Positions 1 through 7,497 are shown, counted from the stretch's first letter. The stretch is 22,797 bases of DNA from CAIJMI01 sp964448085 (GCA_964448085.1 CAYUUX010000013.1:1-22797), one strand, 5' to 3'. Program-made: numbers and translations. The notes: generated by a model not told the origin, from the sequence alone.

Positions 1-90
1 TCGGAAAAGTTTTGCCAACACGCCCCCAACAATTGCGGCAACGAATAAGGAAAGGAGCGTTGTGAATGCGGTGAGGGTTTCAGGTGTCAT
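1..90 (-). CDS. Cation:proton antiporter, N-terminal fragment (runs off the window)
   Basis: Thirty codons are visible from the ATG at 90 to the window edge, reading MTPETLTAFTTLL then SLFVAAIVGGVLAKLFR. A hydrophobic first helix ending in GGVLAKLFR resembles the first membrane segment of CPA2-type (KefB-like) sodium or potassium/proton antiporters, where a GxxxxxLxxP stretch normally follows; that part lies outside the window. The ATG overlaps the TGA of the upstream rluD-like gene (ATGA), so the two are probably translationally coupled members of the lgt-dksA-rluD transcription unit. A membrane protein beginning here is well supported. The antiporter family is inferred from a short N-terminus only. 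Confidence 0.45.
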   Translation of the reverse strand, partial: MTPETLTAFTTLLSLFVAAIVGGVLAKLFR

Positions 91-815
91 GATACCGATT
101 GCCCGTCAAACGGAATAATACTATTCATATCATCCGGTATCGGTGCCTCTATTGCAAGTTCCGCATGTGTTATCGGGTGCAATAAGGTCATTTTCCATGC
201 ATGCAGCATCACGCGCTGCGCCCACGCCCTATCGGTTTTGCTTGTTTTTCTCCCGGCATAAAGATAATCTCCCAGAAGCGGATGGTTGATATATTTCATA
301 TGCACCCGGATCTGATGTGTTCTCCCGGTCTCAGGATATAGCACAACCAAAGAAAGACGTTCTTTGTTACTCGTCTCAAGTGTTTGAAGACACGTATATT
401 TGGTCACTGATTCTTTGCCGCCTGGAACAACTCCAAAACGCTCGCGGTTCCATGGAAGCCGGCCAACCGGCGCTCGAACTTCACCTGTACGGGGAACCAG
501 CTCTCCGTGAACGATTGCAAGATACGATTTCTTGATAATGCGTTCCTTAAATTGGCGTTGAAGTTCGAAAAACGCTTCCGGAGTCTTTGCGATAAGAAGG
601 ATGCCTGATGTTTCCTTGTCGATGCGATGCACGATTCCAGCCCTTCCGAAGAATTCTGCATCTGTCTGTTGGAAATGCTTCAGTTCAGGAATATGTGTTT
701 CTGCCCAATCCTGGATGGTTTCTCCCTTCACTGATTCTGCCCGATTAACGACTACTCCCACAGGCTTATTGATTGCCAAGAACGCCGCATCTTCCTTCAA
801 GATTGGAATATCCAT
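87..815 (-). CDS. RluA/RluD-family 23S rRNA pseudouridine synthase
   Basis: This protein isomerises uridine to pseudouridine in structured RNA, most likely large-subunit rRNA. The catalytic motif HRIDKETSGILLIAK is intact, with the nucleophilic Asp at about residue 66, and an early INKPVGVVV motif is also typical of the family. At 242 aa it lacks the N-terminal S4 RNA-binding domain of full RluD (about 320 aa), leaving the catalytic domain alone. I prefer the ATG at 815: a GGGGAAGG Shine-Dalgarno lies 8 nt upstream, whereas the longer reading starts at a TTG (833) that is itself part of that ribosome site. It follows the TraR/DksA gene closely and overlaps the next gene by ATGA. The exact target site (RluC, RluD or RluA type) cannot be read from sequence. 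Confidence 0.9.
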   Translation of the reverse strand: MDIPILKEDAAFLAINKPVGVVVNRAESVKGETIQDWAETHIPELKHFQQTDAEFFGRAGIVHRIDKETSGILLIAKTPEAFFELQRQFKERIIKKSYLAIVHGELVPRTGEVRAPVGRLPWNRERFGVVPGGKESVTKYTCLQTLETSNKERLSLVVLYPETGRTHQIRVHMKYINHPLLGDYLYAGRKTSKTDRAWAQRVMLHAWKMTLLHPITHAELAIEAPIPDDMNSIIPFDGQSVS

Positions 816-836
816 ACGCCATACCTTCCCCAAGAA

Positions 837-1199
837 TTACTTTTTCTTTTTCTGTTCGCAGGGCAGACACAATGTTGCCATGGGGAGAACACTTAAACGC
901 TCGGTATCGATCATCTGACTGCATTCGACACAATATCCGTATGTACCGCTTCCGATACGCAAAAGCGCATCATCGATCATCGACAATTTCCGCTTTAACT
1001 CTTCAACCATCGCAACAACCCGATCGTGGTTAAATTCTTCGCTGGCTTCTGTATCCGATGCAGCATTGTCGTTGGTTCTCTCGGGATCAGAGAACGGATC
1101 CTGTTTATTGAGCTCCTCAATCCGTGCCGCAACGTCTCTTTTTTCCGTTTCCAGATGGACCCGTATATCATTGAGTATTTCGCTTGGAAAACTTTGCAT
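837..1199 (-). CDS. TraR/DksA-family zinc-finger protein
   Basis: A 120-residue protein with an N-terminal alpha-helical/coiled-coil part (IEELNKQDP, VEELKRKLSMIDDALLRI) and a C-terminal C4 zinc finger: CVEC, a 17-residue spacer, then CLPC. This is the DksA/TraR C-terminal domain; relatives bind the RNA polymerase secondary channel and modulate initiation, in some species with ppGpp. It is shorter than E. coli DksA (151 aa), and the tip that carries the two Asp residues in DksA is not clearly recognisable, so the precise effect on polymerase is open. An AGGAGG ribosome site stands just before the ATG, and the gene starts inside the 3' end of the lgt-like gene (32-bp overlap). It ends in a lysine tail. 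In other bacteria such proteins often sit beside lipoprotein-maturation genes, as here. Confidence 0.85.
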   Translation of the reverse strand: MQSFPSEILNDIRVHLETEKRDVAARIEELNKQDPFSDPERTNDNAASDTEASEEFNHDRVVAMVEELKRKLSMIDDALLRIGSGTYGYCVECSQMIDTERLSVLPMATLCLPCEQKKKK

Positions 1200-2007
1200 A
1201 AATTCCTCCTATCACCTTTTGTATGAAATGCCCGAATGCTCTTCCCGCAACGGCAACTCGCTCTTTCCCCCCTCCTCGAACATAAAAAGCGCCCAGAGAT
1301 TGTCCGAATATTCCAACGAGAATCCACTGATTGGCGCTTAATCTTCCCCAGTATACCGTATGTTCAACGAGTAATTCAACTCCAAAGAACGAAGCGGAAA
1401 AAAGAAGAAAAAACCACATGGCTAACAACCCATACGGCCATTTCCGTTTTTCAGAGAGCCGCTTCATAACAGCTAAAAAGATACCGATTCCAACAAGTGC
1501 GAGGGAAAAATAGACCTGGATCGGATGCCGTGCCCCAATGTAGCCCACATATCTGACCGCCCACAACGTATTTGCCTGAATTCCGACTGTCGATCCGTCA
1601 AGAAGTGATCCAACCATTCCCAGGAGTGCCGACCAGACAAACGATACCGCAAGACCATCCAACACATGTGCAACACGAATCTTGTATTTTAATGCAAAGA
1701 CAATCAAAGTCCCCACTGCCGCGATAAGTCCAAAATACAGGGACAATCCCGGCTGCACCCACAAAGCAAGAATGCGAAGCGGGTTGCCGGCAAAAAGCTC
1801 CCAGTGTGTTACCACAAATCCGAGGCGTGCACATATCAGTGTGACCAGCGAAGTTTGGAACATTGCATCAAAAATACGGTCTTCGTTGATAGCAAGCGAT
1901 CGAAGATATCGCCAAAACAAAAATGACCAGAGGATCCACGAGAGAACGAGAAAAAACCCAAGGCTATATATCCGAAATTGACCGAGAGACAAGAGAACTG
2001 GCATCAT
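1168..2007 (-). CDS. Lgt-like (prolipoprotein diacylglyceryl transferase) membrane protein, catalytic residues apparently missing
   Basis: A polytopic protein of 279 aa whose order of segments follows Lgt: an N-terminal YSLGFFL helix, ARLGFV (GARLxYV in Lgt), QPGLSLYFGL (GGLSFHGG), GMVGSLLDGSTVG (the GRIGNFINGE signature) and RHPIQVYF (RHPSQLYE). Lgt moves diacylglycerol from phosphatidylglycerol onto the lipobox Cys of lipoprotein precursors. Here the residues tied to activity are changed: the His of FHGG reads Tyr, the signature Arg reads Met, its Asn reads Ser and the Glu is absent. The fold is therefore likely kept while canonical catalysis is doubtful. It is the first gene of the minus-strand unit with TraR/DksA, rluD and an antiporter; no lspA is present. 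Homology is fairly sure, function is not. Confidence 0.7.
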   Translation of the reverse strand: MMPVLLSLGQFRIYSLGFFLVLSWILWSFLFWRYLRSLAINEDRIFDAMFQTSLVTLICARLGFVVTHWELFAGNPLRILALWVQPGLSLYFGLIAAVGTLIVFALKYKIRVAHVLDGLAVSFVWSALLGMVGSLLDGSTVGIQANTLWAVRYVGYIGARHPIQVYFSLALVGIGIFLAVMKRLSEKRKWPYGLLAMWFFLLFSASFFGVELLVEHTVYWGRLSANQWILVGIFGQSLGAFYVRGGGKERVAVAGRAFGHFIQKVIGGIYAKFSKRNTQ

Positions 2008-2017
2008 ACACTTTTTA

Positions 2018-2026
2018 CTATAGCAA
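2018..2026 (-). promoter_or_regulatory. Extended -10 promoter for the lgt-like gene
   Basis: On the minus strand TGCTATAGT ends 10 nt before the ATG at 2007. No convincing -35 and no Shine-Dalgarno are present, so the message would be leaderless or have only a few untranslated bases. Confidence 0.5.
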
Positions 2027-2036
2027 TGTTTTTCAG

Positions 2037-2066
2037 TTGCTTCCAGTAGCGATTTTCCATTACAAT
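2037..2066 (+). promoter_or_regulatory. Promoter for the small membrane hydrolase-like gene
   Basis: TTGCTT (2037-2042), an 18-bp spacer and TACAAT (2061-2066) precede the ATG at 2079 by 12 nt. The start would lie only about five bases before the ATG, and there is no clear ribosome site. The promoter is back to back with that of the lgt-like gene. Confidence 0.5.
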
Positions 2067-2078
2067 TGAAAGACTGTT

Positions 2079-2552
2079 ATGTTATCCATAACCCATCTTA
2101 TTGTCGCGGGTGCAATTGCTCAACGGTTTCCCCACCCTATCGGCGCACCTGCAGCAGCATTCGCCGCGCACTTTCTCATGGACGCAATTCCTCATTGGGA
2201 TTTTGGTACAGGATGGAGAAATCGTTCAAAATCGCTCACAGGTGCTCTTGCCGTTGGAGAGACCGTACTCGGATTTGCCCTTTCCTATCTTTTTTTCCAC
2301 AATGGCGTACCAACAGGAATATTTGCTGCAACACTGGTTGCATCCGTGTTACCGGATTGGCTAGAAGCACCCTGGTACATGTTCTTTGTATCGACAAAGG
2401 AAACGCTGCGAAAAAAACCAAATCAGTTTTTTCAAAAATTTTTCCATTGGGTATACAAAACAACCAACTTTGCGCACACAAGGTCTACATTTTCCGTAGG
2501 AATACTCACGCAAATTGCAACAATCATCGGGGTCCTTCTTGTTCTTTCCTAA
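2079..2552 (+). CDS. Small membrane protein resembling zinc-dependent hydrolases (YdjM/phospholipase C-like)
   Basis: A 157-residue protein with several hydrophobic helices and conserved-looking polar residues within them: THLIVAG near the start, HFLMDAIPHWD at about 30-40, and LPDW in the middle. Spaced His and Asp residues of the type H...HxxxDxxPHxD at membrane boundaries are seen in the YdjM/DUF457 group of putative metal-dependent membrane hydrolases, related in sequence to zinc phospholipase C. No substrate can be named. It stands alone on the plus strand: divergent from the lgt-like gene and convergent with pepA, whose stop is only 9 bp away. Longer frames overlapping it are shadows without these motifs. 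Family placement is moderate and based on motif pattern only. Confidence 0.6.
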   Translation: MLSITHLIVAGAIAQRFPHPIGAPAAAFAAHFLMDAIPHWDFGTGWRNRSKSLTGALAVGETVLGFALSYLFFHNGVPTGIFAATLVASVLPDWLEAPWYMFFVSTKETLRKKPNQFFQKFFHWVYKTTNFAHTRSTFSVGILTQIATIIGVLLVLS

Positions 2553-2561
2553 CAATCGCAC

Positions 2562-4058
2562 TCAGGAAACAGATGTAAGGTACGTCAAGAGTGTTTGAAC
2601 CAGAAAACCGGTTCCCCCAACGGGACACAACGCTGTTTGGTGTTCGGCATACGAAGGGCCAGCGATATCGATATGCACCCACGCCGTGCGTGTATCTGCA
2701 AATTCTTTCAAAAACAATGCGCCGTTAATCGCACCGCCGTATTTCGTCCGCGAGACATTCCGTACGTCAGCCACATCGCTTTGGAGTTGCTGCGCATACG
2801 CTTTGGAAAGCGGCAGTCTCCATAACGATTCTCCGACCGCGTATCCGTCATGGATAAGTTGCGTGGTTATTGTTTCTTCATCGCTAAAAATACCCGCAAT
2901 ATCCTCTCCCAGTGCAACAACACATGCACCGGTAAGTGTTGCGATGTCAATCGTGATATCCGAACGAATTCGCTTTGCTGCAAAAGACAACGCATCAGCC
3001 AGTATGATTCTGCCCTCCGCATCTGTATTGACAACTTCAATCGTTTTTCCGTTCATCGCACGCACGACGTCCCCCGGTTTTATTGCTCCACCCCCGGGCA
3101 TATTCTCACAAAGCGCTAAAAGACCAACAATAGTACAACGGGGCTTCCATTTTGCCAGCGCATCAAACACTCCTAAAAGAGTAGCAGCTCCTGCCATATC
3201 ACACTTCATTGTTTCCAAACCAGATTGTGGTTTCAGCGATAATCCTCCGGAGTCATACGTAATACCTTTGCCTACCAACACAATTCTTTTTGTACCGCCT
3301 CCGTTATATGTCATCTGTACAAACTTCGGTTCTTCGTGTGACCCCTGACTTACCCCCAATAACCCGTGCATACCCAACTGTTTCATGGCCGACCTGCCAA
3401 ACACTGTGCAGGTAATTTTTGCATTGTTTAGCGCTATTTTTTTTGCAATGGATGCCATTTTGGTTGGCGTCATCAGTGACGGCGGTTCGTTCACCAAATC
3501 ACGCACAAACACCGTTGATTCCGTTGCAATTGTTGCACGCACGATTTCATCTGATGCCTTTTTGATATCCGACACATCTGTAACAAACGTTACTGTGGCA
3601 ATCTCATGTTCTTTTTTTTGTACGGATTGCTGTTTATGGACGAGAAACCGATATGAACCCAATCCCAATCCAACAACGGCTCCATAGAATGTCTGAAACT
3701 TCAGACTGTTGCGCATGGGAAACAGAAGTGACTGTATGTGTTTTTCTTTTGCCAAATGTGCAACCTTCGCGCACGCCTGTTGCCAATCAACAGGCGTCAA
3801 TGTTGCCATATCCCCTAACCCAACCACAAAAATATGTTGGAATTGAGCGAGGTCATGCACCTGCGCAAAGCAGTATGTACCAATTTCCCCGTCAAACAAT
3901 TCTTTTGCACAAAGAGACGAACAAATCCCCTTCGTAAGAATGTCCACTTCTTTGAATTCCTTGTGGAAAACGGGTTTTTTGTTCTCCTGTCCGACAAACA
4001 GAACAATTGCGTCGCCCTTTGTATTTTCAAGAGATCGTGCAGTTACATAAAATGTCAT
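2562..4058 (-). CDS. pepA: Leucyl aminopeptidase (M17, cytosol aminopeptidase)
   Basis: A 498-residue M17 metallopeptidase that removes N-terminal residues, Leu preferred, from peptides in the cytoplasm; the family forms hexamers with two metal ions per subunit. The C-terminal catalytic domain shows VGKGITYDSGGLSLKP (Lys and Asp ligands), the conserved KCDMAGAA stretch and NTDAEGRIILADAL, the family signature carrying Asp and Glu ligands and the catalytic Arg. Length matches the family (about 480-500). The start is the ATG at 4058 (MTFYVTARSLEN). A longer in-frame reading to 4208 translates the tRNA-Leu gene and is rejected. In E. coli PepA also binds DNA in Xer recombination and carAB control; nothing here indicates that role. 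It lies downstream of tRNA-Leu with its own extended -10. Confidence 0.95.
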   Translation of the reverse strand: MTFYVTARSLENTKGDAIVLFVGQENKKPVFHKEFKEVDILTKGICSSLCAKELFDGEIGTYCFAQVHDLAQFQHIFVVGLGDMATLTPVDWQQACAKVAHLAKEKHIQSLLFPMRNSLKFQTFYGAVVGLGLGSYRFLVHKQQSVQKKEHEIATVTFVTDVSDIKKASDEIVRATIATESTVFVRDLVNEPPSLMTPTKMASIAKKIALNNAKITCTVFGRSAMKQLGMHGLLGVSQGSHEEPKFVQMTYNGGGTKRIVLVGKGITYDSGGLSLKPQSGLETMKCDMAGAATLLGVFDALAKWKPRCTIVGLLALCENMPGGGAIKPGDVVRAMNGKTIEVVNTDAEGRIILADALSFAAKRIRSDITIDIATLTGACVVALGEDIAGIFSDEETITTQLIHDGYAVGESLWRLPLSKAYAQQLQSDVADVRNVSRTKYGGAINGALFLKEFADTRTAWVHIDIAGPSYAEHQTALCPVGGTGFLVQTLLTYLTSVS

Positions 4059-4079
4059 AGGTATATAGGTTTGGAGCGT

Positions 4080-4088
4080 ATTATACCA
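4080..4088 (-). promoter_or_regulatory. Extended -10 promoter for pepA
   Basis: The minus strand reads TGGTATAAT, a full extended -10 consensus, 21 nt before the pepA ATG and downstream of the tRNA 3' end. The -35 region is AT-rich without a clear hexamer. The predicted leader is about 15 nt with no Shine-Dalgarno. Confidence 0.6.
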
Positions 4089-4120
4089 CCAGAGAAGAAT
4101 TGTATTAAAAATATACTCTG

Positions 4121-4206
4121 TGCCGAGGGTGGGACTCGAACCCACATGAAGTGTTAGCTTCACAGGTTTTTGAGACCTGCGCGTCTGCCAATTCCGCCAC
4201 CCCGGC
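4121..4206 (-). tRNA. tRNA-Leu (anticodon CAA)
   Basis: The minus strand folds as a class II tRNA of 86 nt. The acceptor GCCGGGG pairs with CCTCGGC (one G-U), U8 is present, and the D region is GGCGGAATTGGCAGACGC. The anticodon stem CAGGT/ACCTG holds loop CTCAAAA, so the anticodon is CAA reading UUG. A long variable arm pairs TGAAG with CTTCA, and the T arm GTGGG-TTCGAGT-CCCAC is canonical. The discriminator is A, as required for leucine. CCA is not encoded (CAG follows), so the 3' end must be added by a nucleotidyltransferase. Confidence 0.95.
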
Positions 4207-4216
4207 AATCCTTTGT

Positions 4217-4222
4217 ATTGTA
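4217..4222 (-). promoter_or_regulatory. Probable -10 of the tRNA-Leu promoter
   Basis: TACAAT on the minus strand lies 10 nt before the tRNA 5' end, with a weak TTCATT 17 bp upstream as -35. It sits between the dnaB stop and the tRNA. Confidence 0.4.
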
Positions 4223-4246
4223 ACCTAAACGCAGAATGAAATGAAG

Positions 4247-5587
4247 TTATGAGGATGCTTCAGTCTTTTTATGTTCAACGCCGTAGAAACGGATTCGGTC
4301 TCCACGAAACACCAGATCGATTTCCCCCAAAGGTCCGTTTCTGTGTTTTGCAACACGGAGTTTGGTGGGTATCTGGTCTCCCCACTGGGTCATATCGGAT
4401 TCTTCCCGATACAAAAACATAACAACGTCCGCATCCTGTTCTATGGAGCCTGACTCACGCAGGTCTGAAAGTTCGGGAACTTTTGTACCGCGCGCTTCAA
4501 CCGCGCGCGACAATTGTGAGCATGCGAGCACTGGCAAATTCAATTCCCTGGCAAGGTTCTTGAAATTCTGGGATATCACCGAAACTTCCTGAACCCTGCT
4601 GTCAAGCCGTCTCCCTGGATCAGCAAGCTGTAAATAGTCGATGATGATGAGTTTCACCCCATATTCCATCTGCAACCGCCTGGCTTTCGTACGCATTTCC
4701 AAAATATTGATTCCCGGGGTGTCATCAATGTAGAGTGGTGCTTCCGCAAGTTGCCCCATGGCATCAGAAAGACGCGTAAAATCGTCATCGGACAATTTTC
4801 CCGTCTTCAGTTTCCATGCATCAATATCCGCTTGCGACACTAAAAGTCTGTCCACCAACTCCTCTTTACTCATTTCAAGGGAAAATATACCAACCGGTAC
4901 TTTTTCGTGTACCGATACGTATTGGGCAATGTTGAGAATCATTGCGGTCTTTCCTGTGCCGGGACGTGCCGCCAAAATAAGCAAATTCGCATCCTGCATA
5001 CCGGCGAGCTTCATGTCCAAATCATGAAAACCGGTTGCGACACCGCGAAGTCCTCCCGCGCGCTTATGCAACTCATCCAGTCGATCAAAGGAAGATGCAA
5101 GCGCGTCTTTGATGGGAATGAAGTCACGCCGCATCGCATGTTGGGATATCGAAAATATCTGCTGTTCTGCGTTATCCAAAATGGACTGGACATCACCTTC
5201 TTCTTTGAACGCGAGCGAATTAATCTCGGATGCTGCGGAAATAAGCAACCGTTTGGTACTGTATTCCTTGATGATGTGTCCGTATTGTTCCGCATTCGCA
5301 CTTGTCGGAACCACATTCACCAATTCATTGATAACGGATGCACCACCCGCATCAGCCAAAGTACCCTGCTTTTTCAACTCGTTGACAACAGTCACCACAT
5401 CGATCGGGTCGTGACGCTCATATAGCGAGAGCATGGCAGAATAAATAGTACCGTACGAATTTTTATAAAAATGCTCCGGTCGCAAAAACTCCACAACATC
5501 GACCATTGCATCCTTATCAAGAAGAACTGCTCCTAAAACGGATTGCTCCGCGGAGTCGTCATGCGGAGGAACTTTTGGATTTTGCAT
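4247..5587 (-). CDS. dnaB: Replicative DNA helicase DnaB
   Basis: A 446-residue hexameric helicase that unwinds DNA at the replication fork. The N-terminal DnaB domain (roughly residues 8-110, beginning AEQSVLGAVLLD) recruits primase in known homologues. The RecA-like domain has Walker A ARPGTGKTAM near residue 208, Walker B LIIIDYLQL, the switch region CSQLSRAVEAR, and LSDLRESGSIEQDADVVMFLYR. Length is normal and no intein interrupts the ATPase motifs. The start at 5587 comes one base after the stop of the metallo-beta-lactamase-fold gene, so the two are co-transcribed. Replication genes beside tRNA and peptidase genes are common in compact genomes. Confidence 0.97.
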   Translation of the reverse strand: MQNPKVPPHDDSAEQSVLGAVLLDKDAMVDVVEFLRPEHFYKNSYGTIYSAMLSLYERHDPIDVVTVVNELKKQGTLADAGGASVINELVNVVPTSANAEQYGHIIKEYSTKRLLISAASEINSLAFKEEGDVQSILDNAEQQIFSISQHAMRRDFIPIKDALASSFDRLDELHKRAGGLRGVATGFHDLDMKLAGMQDANLLILAARPGTGKTAMILNIAQYVSVHEKVPVGIFSLEMSKEELVDRLLVSQADIDAWKLKTGKLSDDDFTRLSDAMGQLAEAPLYIDDTPGINILEMRTKARRLQMEYGVKLIIIDYLQLADPGRRLDSRVQEVSVISQNFKNLARELNLPVLACSQLSRAVEARGTKVPELSDLRESGSIEQDADVVMFLYREESDMTQWGDQIPTKLRVAKHRNGPLGEIDLVFRGDRIRFYGVEHKKTEASS

Positions 5588-5588
5588 A

Positions 5589-6218
5589 TTACTCCAGAAC
5601 GATGATCTGTTTTTCCTCAGAAAGCTTGCCCTTGGAGACAGTCAGCTTTGGTTGGGCTGCAACGGTTTCCGCTTCCATCTCTTTCAAGAAAACTGACACG
5701 GGTGCTAATTCCTTAAACGCGATACCCGGTCGATGATAGTGCATTGGGATAACAATGGACGGCTCTATTTCAGCAATCACTTTTTTTGCCATTGCCGCAT
5801 CAAGCGTATAGGTTCCACCAACGGGAACAAAAAGGATATCCACGCCGTCCAGCATATCAACTTCGGCAGACGTCAGCATGCGGCCAAGATCCCCAAGATG
5901 TACGATCGTAAGATCGTCCATCTCAATCCGATATATCGTATTTCTGAGCTGTACATCACCACCGTGGTCAGTTGCACTTCCCACGATGCCAATGCCTTTG
6001 ATTTCATATTCCCCTGGTCCCGTGACAACAAACGGATTTCCTTCAATCTGTGTTGTTTCGTTATGATCTTTATGTGTATGGGAAACGGTAACAATATCCG
6101 CTGCGATATGTTTGGGAAATTTCAATCCGATGAATGTCGAATCGTACGGATCAGTAACCAATGTCGCGGATTTTCCGCGTAAACGAAACGATGAATGCCC
6201 TAAAGAAATGATGTCCAT
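5589..6218 (-). CDS. Metallo-beta-lactamase-fold hydrolase (UlaG/UPF0173-like)
   Basis: A 209-residue cytoplasmic protein with the metal-binding signature SHTHKDHN (HxHxDH). It is preceded by the GHSSFRLRG strand and DPYDS, and followed by TGPGEYE, VHLGDLG and the later MHYH that supplies further ligands. This order fits the short single-domain MBL proteins of the UPF0173/UlaG-like group, metal-dependent hydrolases of mostly unknown substrate. The gene heads the unit that continues into dnaB one base later. A TTGCTA/TATAAA promoter ends 10 nt before the ATG and there is no Shine-Dalgarno, so the transcript may be leaderless. Fold assignment is firm, substrate unknown. Confidence 0.85.
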   Translation of the reverse strand: MDIISLGHSSFRLRGKSATLVTDPYDSTFIGLKFPKHIAADIVTVSHTHKDHNETTQIEGNPFVVTGPGEYEIKGIGIVGSATDHGGDVQLRNTIYRIEMDDLTIVHLGDLGRMLTSAEVDMLDGVDILFVPVGGTYTLDAAMAKKVIAEIEPSIVIPMHYHRPGIAFKELAPVSVFLKEMEAETVAAQPKLTVSKGKLSEEKQIIVLE

Positions 6219-6222
6219 ATGC

Positions 6223-6258
6223 TTGCATTTTATACCACGTCTCGTGTATGCTTAGCAA
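6223..6258. promoter_or_regulatory. Interleaved divergent promoters between the MBL-fold gene and the 6268 gene
   Basis: Minus strand: TTGCTA (plus positions 6253-6258), 18-bp spacer, TATAAA (6229-6234) preceded by TGG; this -10 ends 10 nt before the ATG at 6218. Plus strand: TTGCAT (6223-6228), 18-bp spacer, TATGCT (6247-6252), 15 nt before the ATG at 6268. The two promoters occupy the same 36 bp with each -10 next to the other's -35, so both cannot be occupied at once. Confidence 0.5.
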
Positions 6259-6267
6259 CACCAAAAC

Positions 6268-6738
6268 ATGAATAAGGATGCATTGATAGCTACGCTTATT
6301 GGTTTAAGTATTGGATTGCTTCTCACTGGCATCATACTTTTAGGGCCAGGGTTGGCAAAGTCCATTCCTGCAATAACAATCCCCAAACTCAGCTCCATTT
6401 CGCTTCCCGACTTTTTACAAAAAAAACCTAAGCTCACACCGACTCCTGAACAGACTGCCAAAAACGATACGCATGCCATAACAATTGATAGTCCGTTGGA
6501 AGAAGCAATAGAACAAGACGATGTGGTTCTTGTCTCAGGAACAACATCAAAAGGCGCAACGGTTGTTTTGCAGGGATTTGTCGACGACGTTGTGATTGAT
6601 GCCAACGGTGACGGGAAATATGCCGGAAAAATAACGTTGGTTGAAGGAAAAAATATCATCATCGTGACAAGCTACAATGAAAAAAATGAACCAGTGACAC
6701 AACAACGCGTTTTGTACTATACACCCGAAGAATGGTAA
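6268..6738 (+). CDS. Membrane-anchored protein with a bacterial Ig-like domain
   Basis: A 156-residue protein with an N-terminal membrane segment (about residues 7-30, LIGLSIGLLLTGIILLGPG), a Lys/Pro/Thr-rich linker (KKPKLTPTPEQ) and a C-terminal beta-sandwich region from about residue 72. The latter shows VLVSGTTSKGATV, VDDVVIDANGDGKYAG and VEGKNIIIVTSYNEK. That pattern, a short GTT..GA.V start, a D.NG.F-like turn and an L.EG.N.I..... strand, is the one seen in cadherin-like/glucodextranase-B-like Ig domains used on bacterial surfaces for adhesion or scaffolding. The bulk would be outside the membrane. The next gene overlaps or abuts its 3' end, so the two form an envelope operon. Specific function unknown. 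Confidence 0.75.
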   Translation: MNKDALIATLIGLSIGLLLTGIILLGPGLAKSIPAITIPKLSSISLPDFLQKKPKLTPTPEQTAKNDTHAITIDSPLEEAIEQDDVVLVSGTTSKGATVVLQGFVDDVVIDANGDGKYAGKITLVEGKNIIIVTSYNEKNEPVTQQRVLYYTPEEW

Positions 6739-6743
6739 TCAAT

Positions 6744-7478
6744 ATGAAACAGATCGTATATACCGGCATTATCGTACTTTTTGCTCTCATGGGAACATTG
6801 CCACTGCAAGCCCAATCACCAACAGCGGATCCGACTCCCACGCAATCGGACAAGACAAAACAGATAGAAGACCTGAAAGAACGGCTTGCGACCAAAGTTG
6901 CAGAGCTCAGACAATCACAGAGAATGGCAGCATACGGAAAGGTCAAATCCGTCAGCATTTCAACATTTATCGTCGAAACAAAAACAAAGGATCTCAAAAT
7001 TGAATTAACCGATGATATACAAATTTTCCAGATAATCAAGGGAAAACGGACAACACTGACAACCGAAAACCTTGCAAAAGATGACGTTGTTACCGTATTT
7101 GGAGAATATGACAATACTCTGGAACTCTTAAAGGCAAAGATTGTATTCATCCAGGGCGCGGATCCAATACGCATGAACGGAACCATTACGGATGTTGATA
7201 AGGAGAATTACGCAATCACTATTGAGACGCCGGATAAAAAGTCCTTTACTATAGATTTTGAAAAAACCACGAAGATGTTTTTATGGAACGGTACAACGCT
7301 TGTCAAAGGCGGTTTCTCTAACGCATCGATAGGCTCCATTATTCACGTAACAGGATCTGAAGTACCAAAAAAAGCTAACCGAATCAGCGCAACGCGGATT
7401 ACCACGTTGCCACAAGATACCGCTTCAGCAGTCAGCACACCAACAAAAGCAGCAACCCCCTCTTCCTCTCCCCAGTAA
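6744..7478 (+). CDS. Secreted protein with DUF5666-like OB-fold repeats
   Basis: A signal peptide (MKQIVYTGIIVLFALMG then TLPLQAQ, cleavage probably after QA) is followed by a short coiled-coil segment (KQIEDLKERLATKVAELRQS). Two beta-rich repeats come next: AYGKVKSVSISTFIVETKTK with DDVVTVFGEYDN, then MNGTITDVDKENYAITIETP with IGSIIHVTGSE. The G.V..V....F.V.T..... pattern resembles DUF5666/OB-fold secreted repeats. The C-terminus is Thr/Ser/Pro/Ala-rich. I chose the ATG at 6744, which gives a clean signal peptide; another ATG at 6732 overlaps the previous stop codon. It is encoded with the Ig-like protein before it. Function unknown, possibly envelope ligand binding; a similar repeat occurs in the small protein at 21694. 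Confidence 0.75.
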   Translation: MKQIVYTGIIVLFALMGTLPLQAQSPTADPTPTQSDKTKQIEDLKERLATKVAELRQSQRMAAYGKVKSVSISTFIVETKTKDLKIELTDDIQIFQIIKGKRTTLTTENLAKDDVVTVFGEYDNTLELLKAKIVFIQGADPIRMNGTITDVDKENYAITIETPDKKSFTIDFEKTTKMFLWNGTTLVKGGFSNASIGSIIHVTGSEVPKKANRISATRITTLPQDTASAVSTPTKAATPSSSPQ

Positions 7479-7497
7479 AACGGCTGGAAGATACGTA

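Noticed and set aside
2031..2046. TTTCAG followed by TTCCAG in the lgt/2079 intergenic region
   Set aside because: The period is 10 not 11, the second copy is imperfect, and the distance to the -10 does not match the three-site pattern.
2066..2578. Longer alternative plus-strand frame over the small hydrolase-like gene
   Set aside because: Low-quality composition rich in Cys/Arg/Ser. The 2079-2552 frame has coherent membrane helices and conserved His/Asp motifs.
2686..3348. 220-codon plus-strand frame within pepA
   Set aside because: Shadow of pepA, whose catalytic motifs are on the minus strand.
3691..3706. Inverted repeat GTCTGAA-AC-TTCAGAC containing TTCAG
   Set aside because: Inside pepA coding sequence and inverted rather than tandem; probably chance.
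4059..4208. N-terminal extension of PepA starting at TTG 4208
   Set aside because: It translates the tRNA-Leu gene; PepA homology starts at MTFYVTARS (ATG 4058), which has its own promoter.
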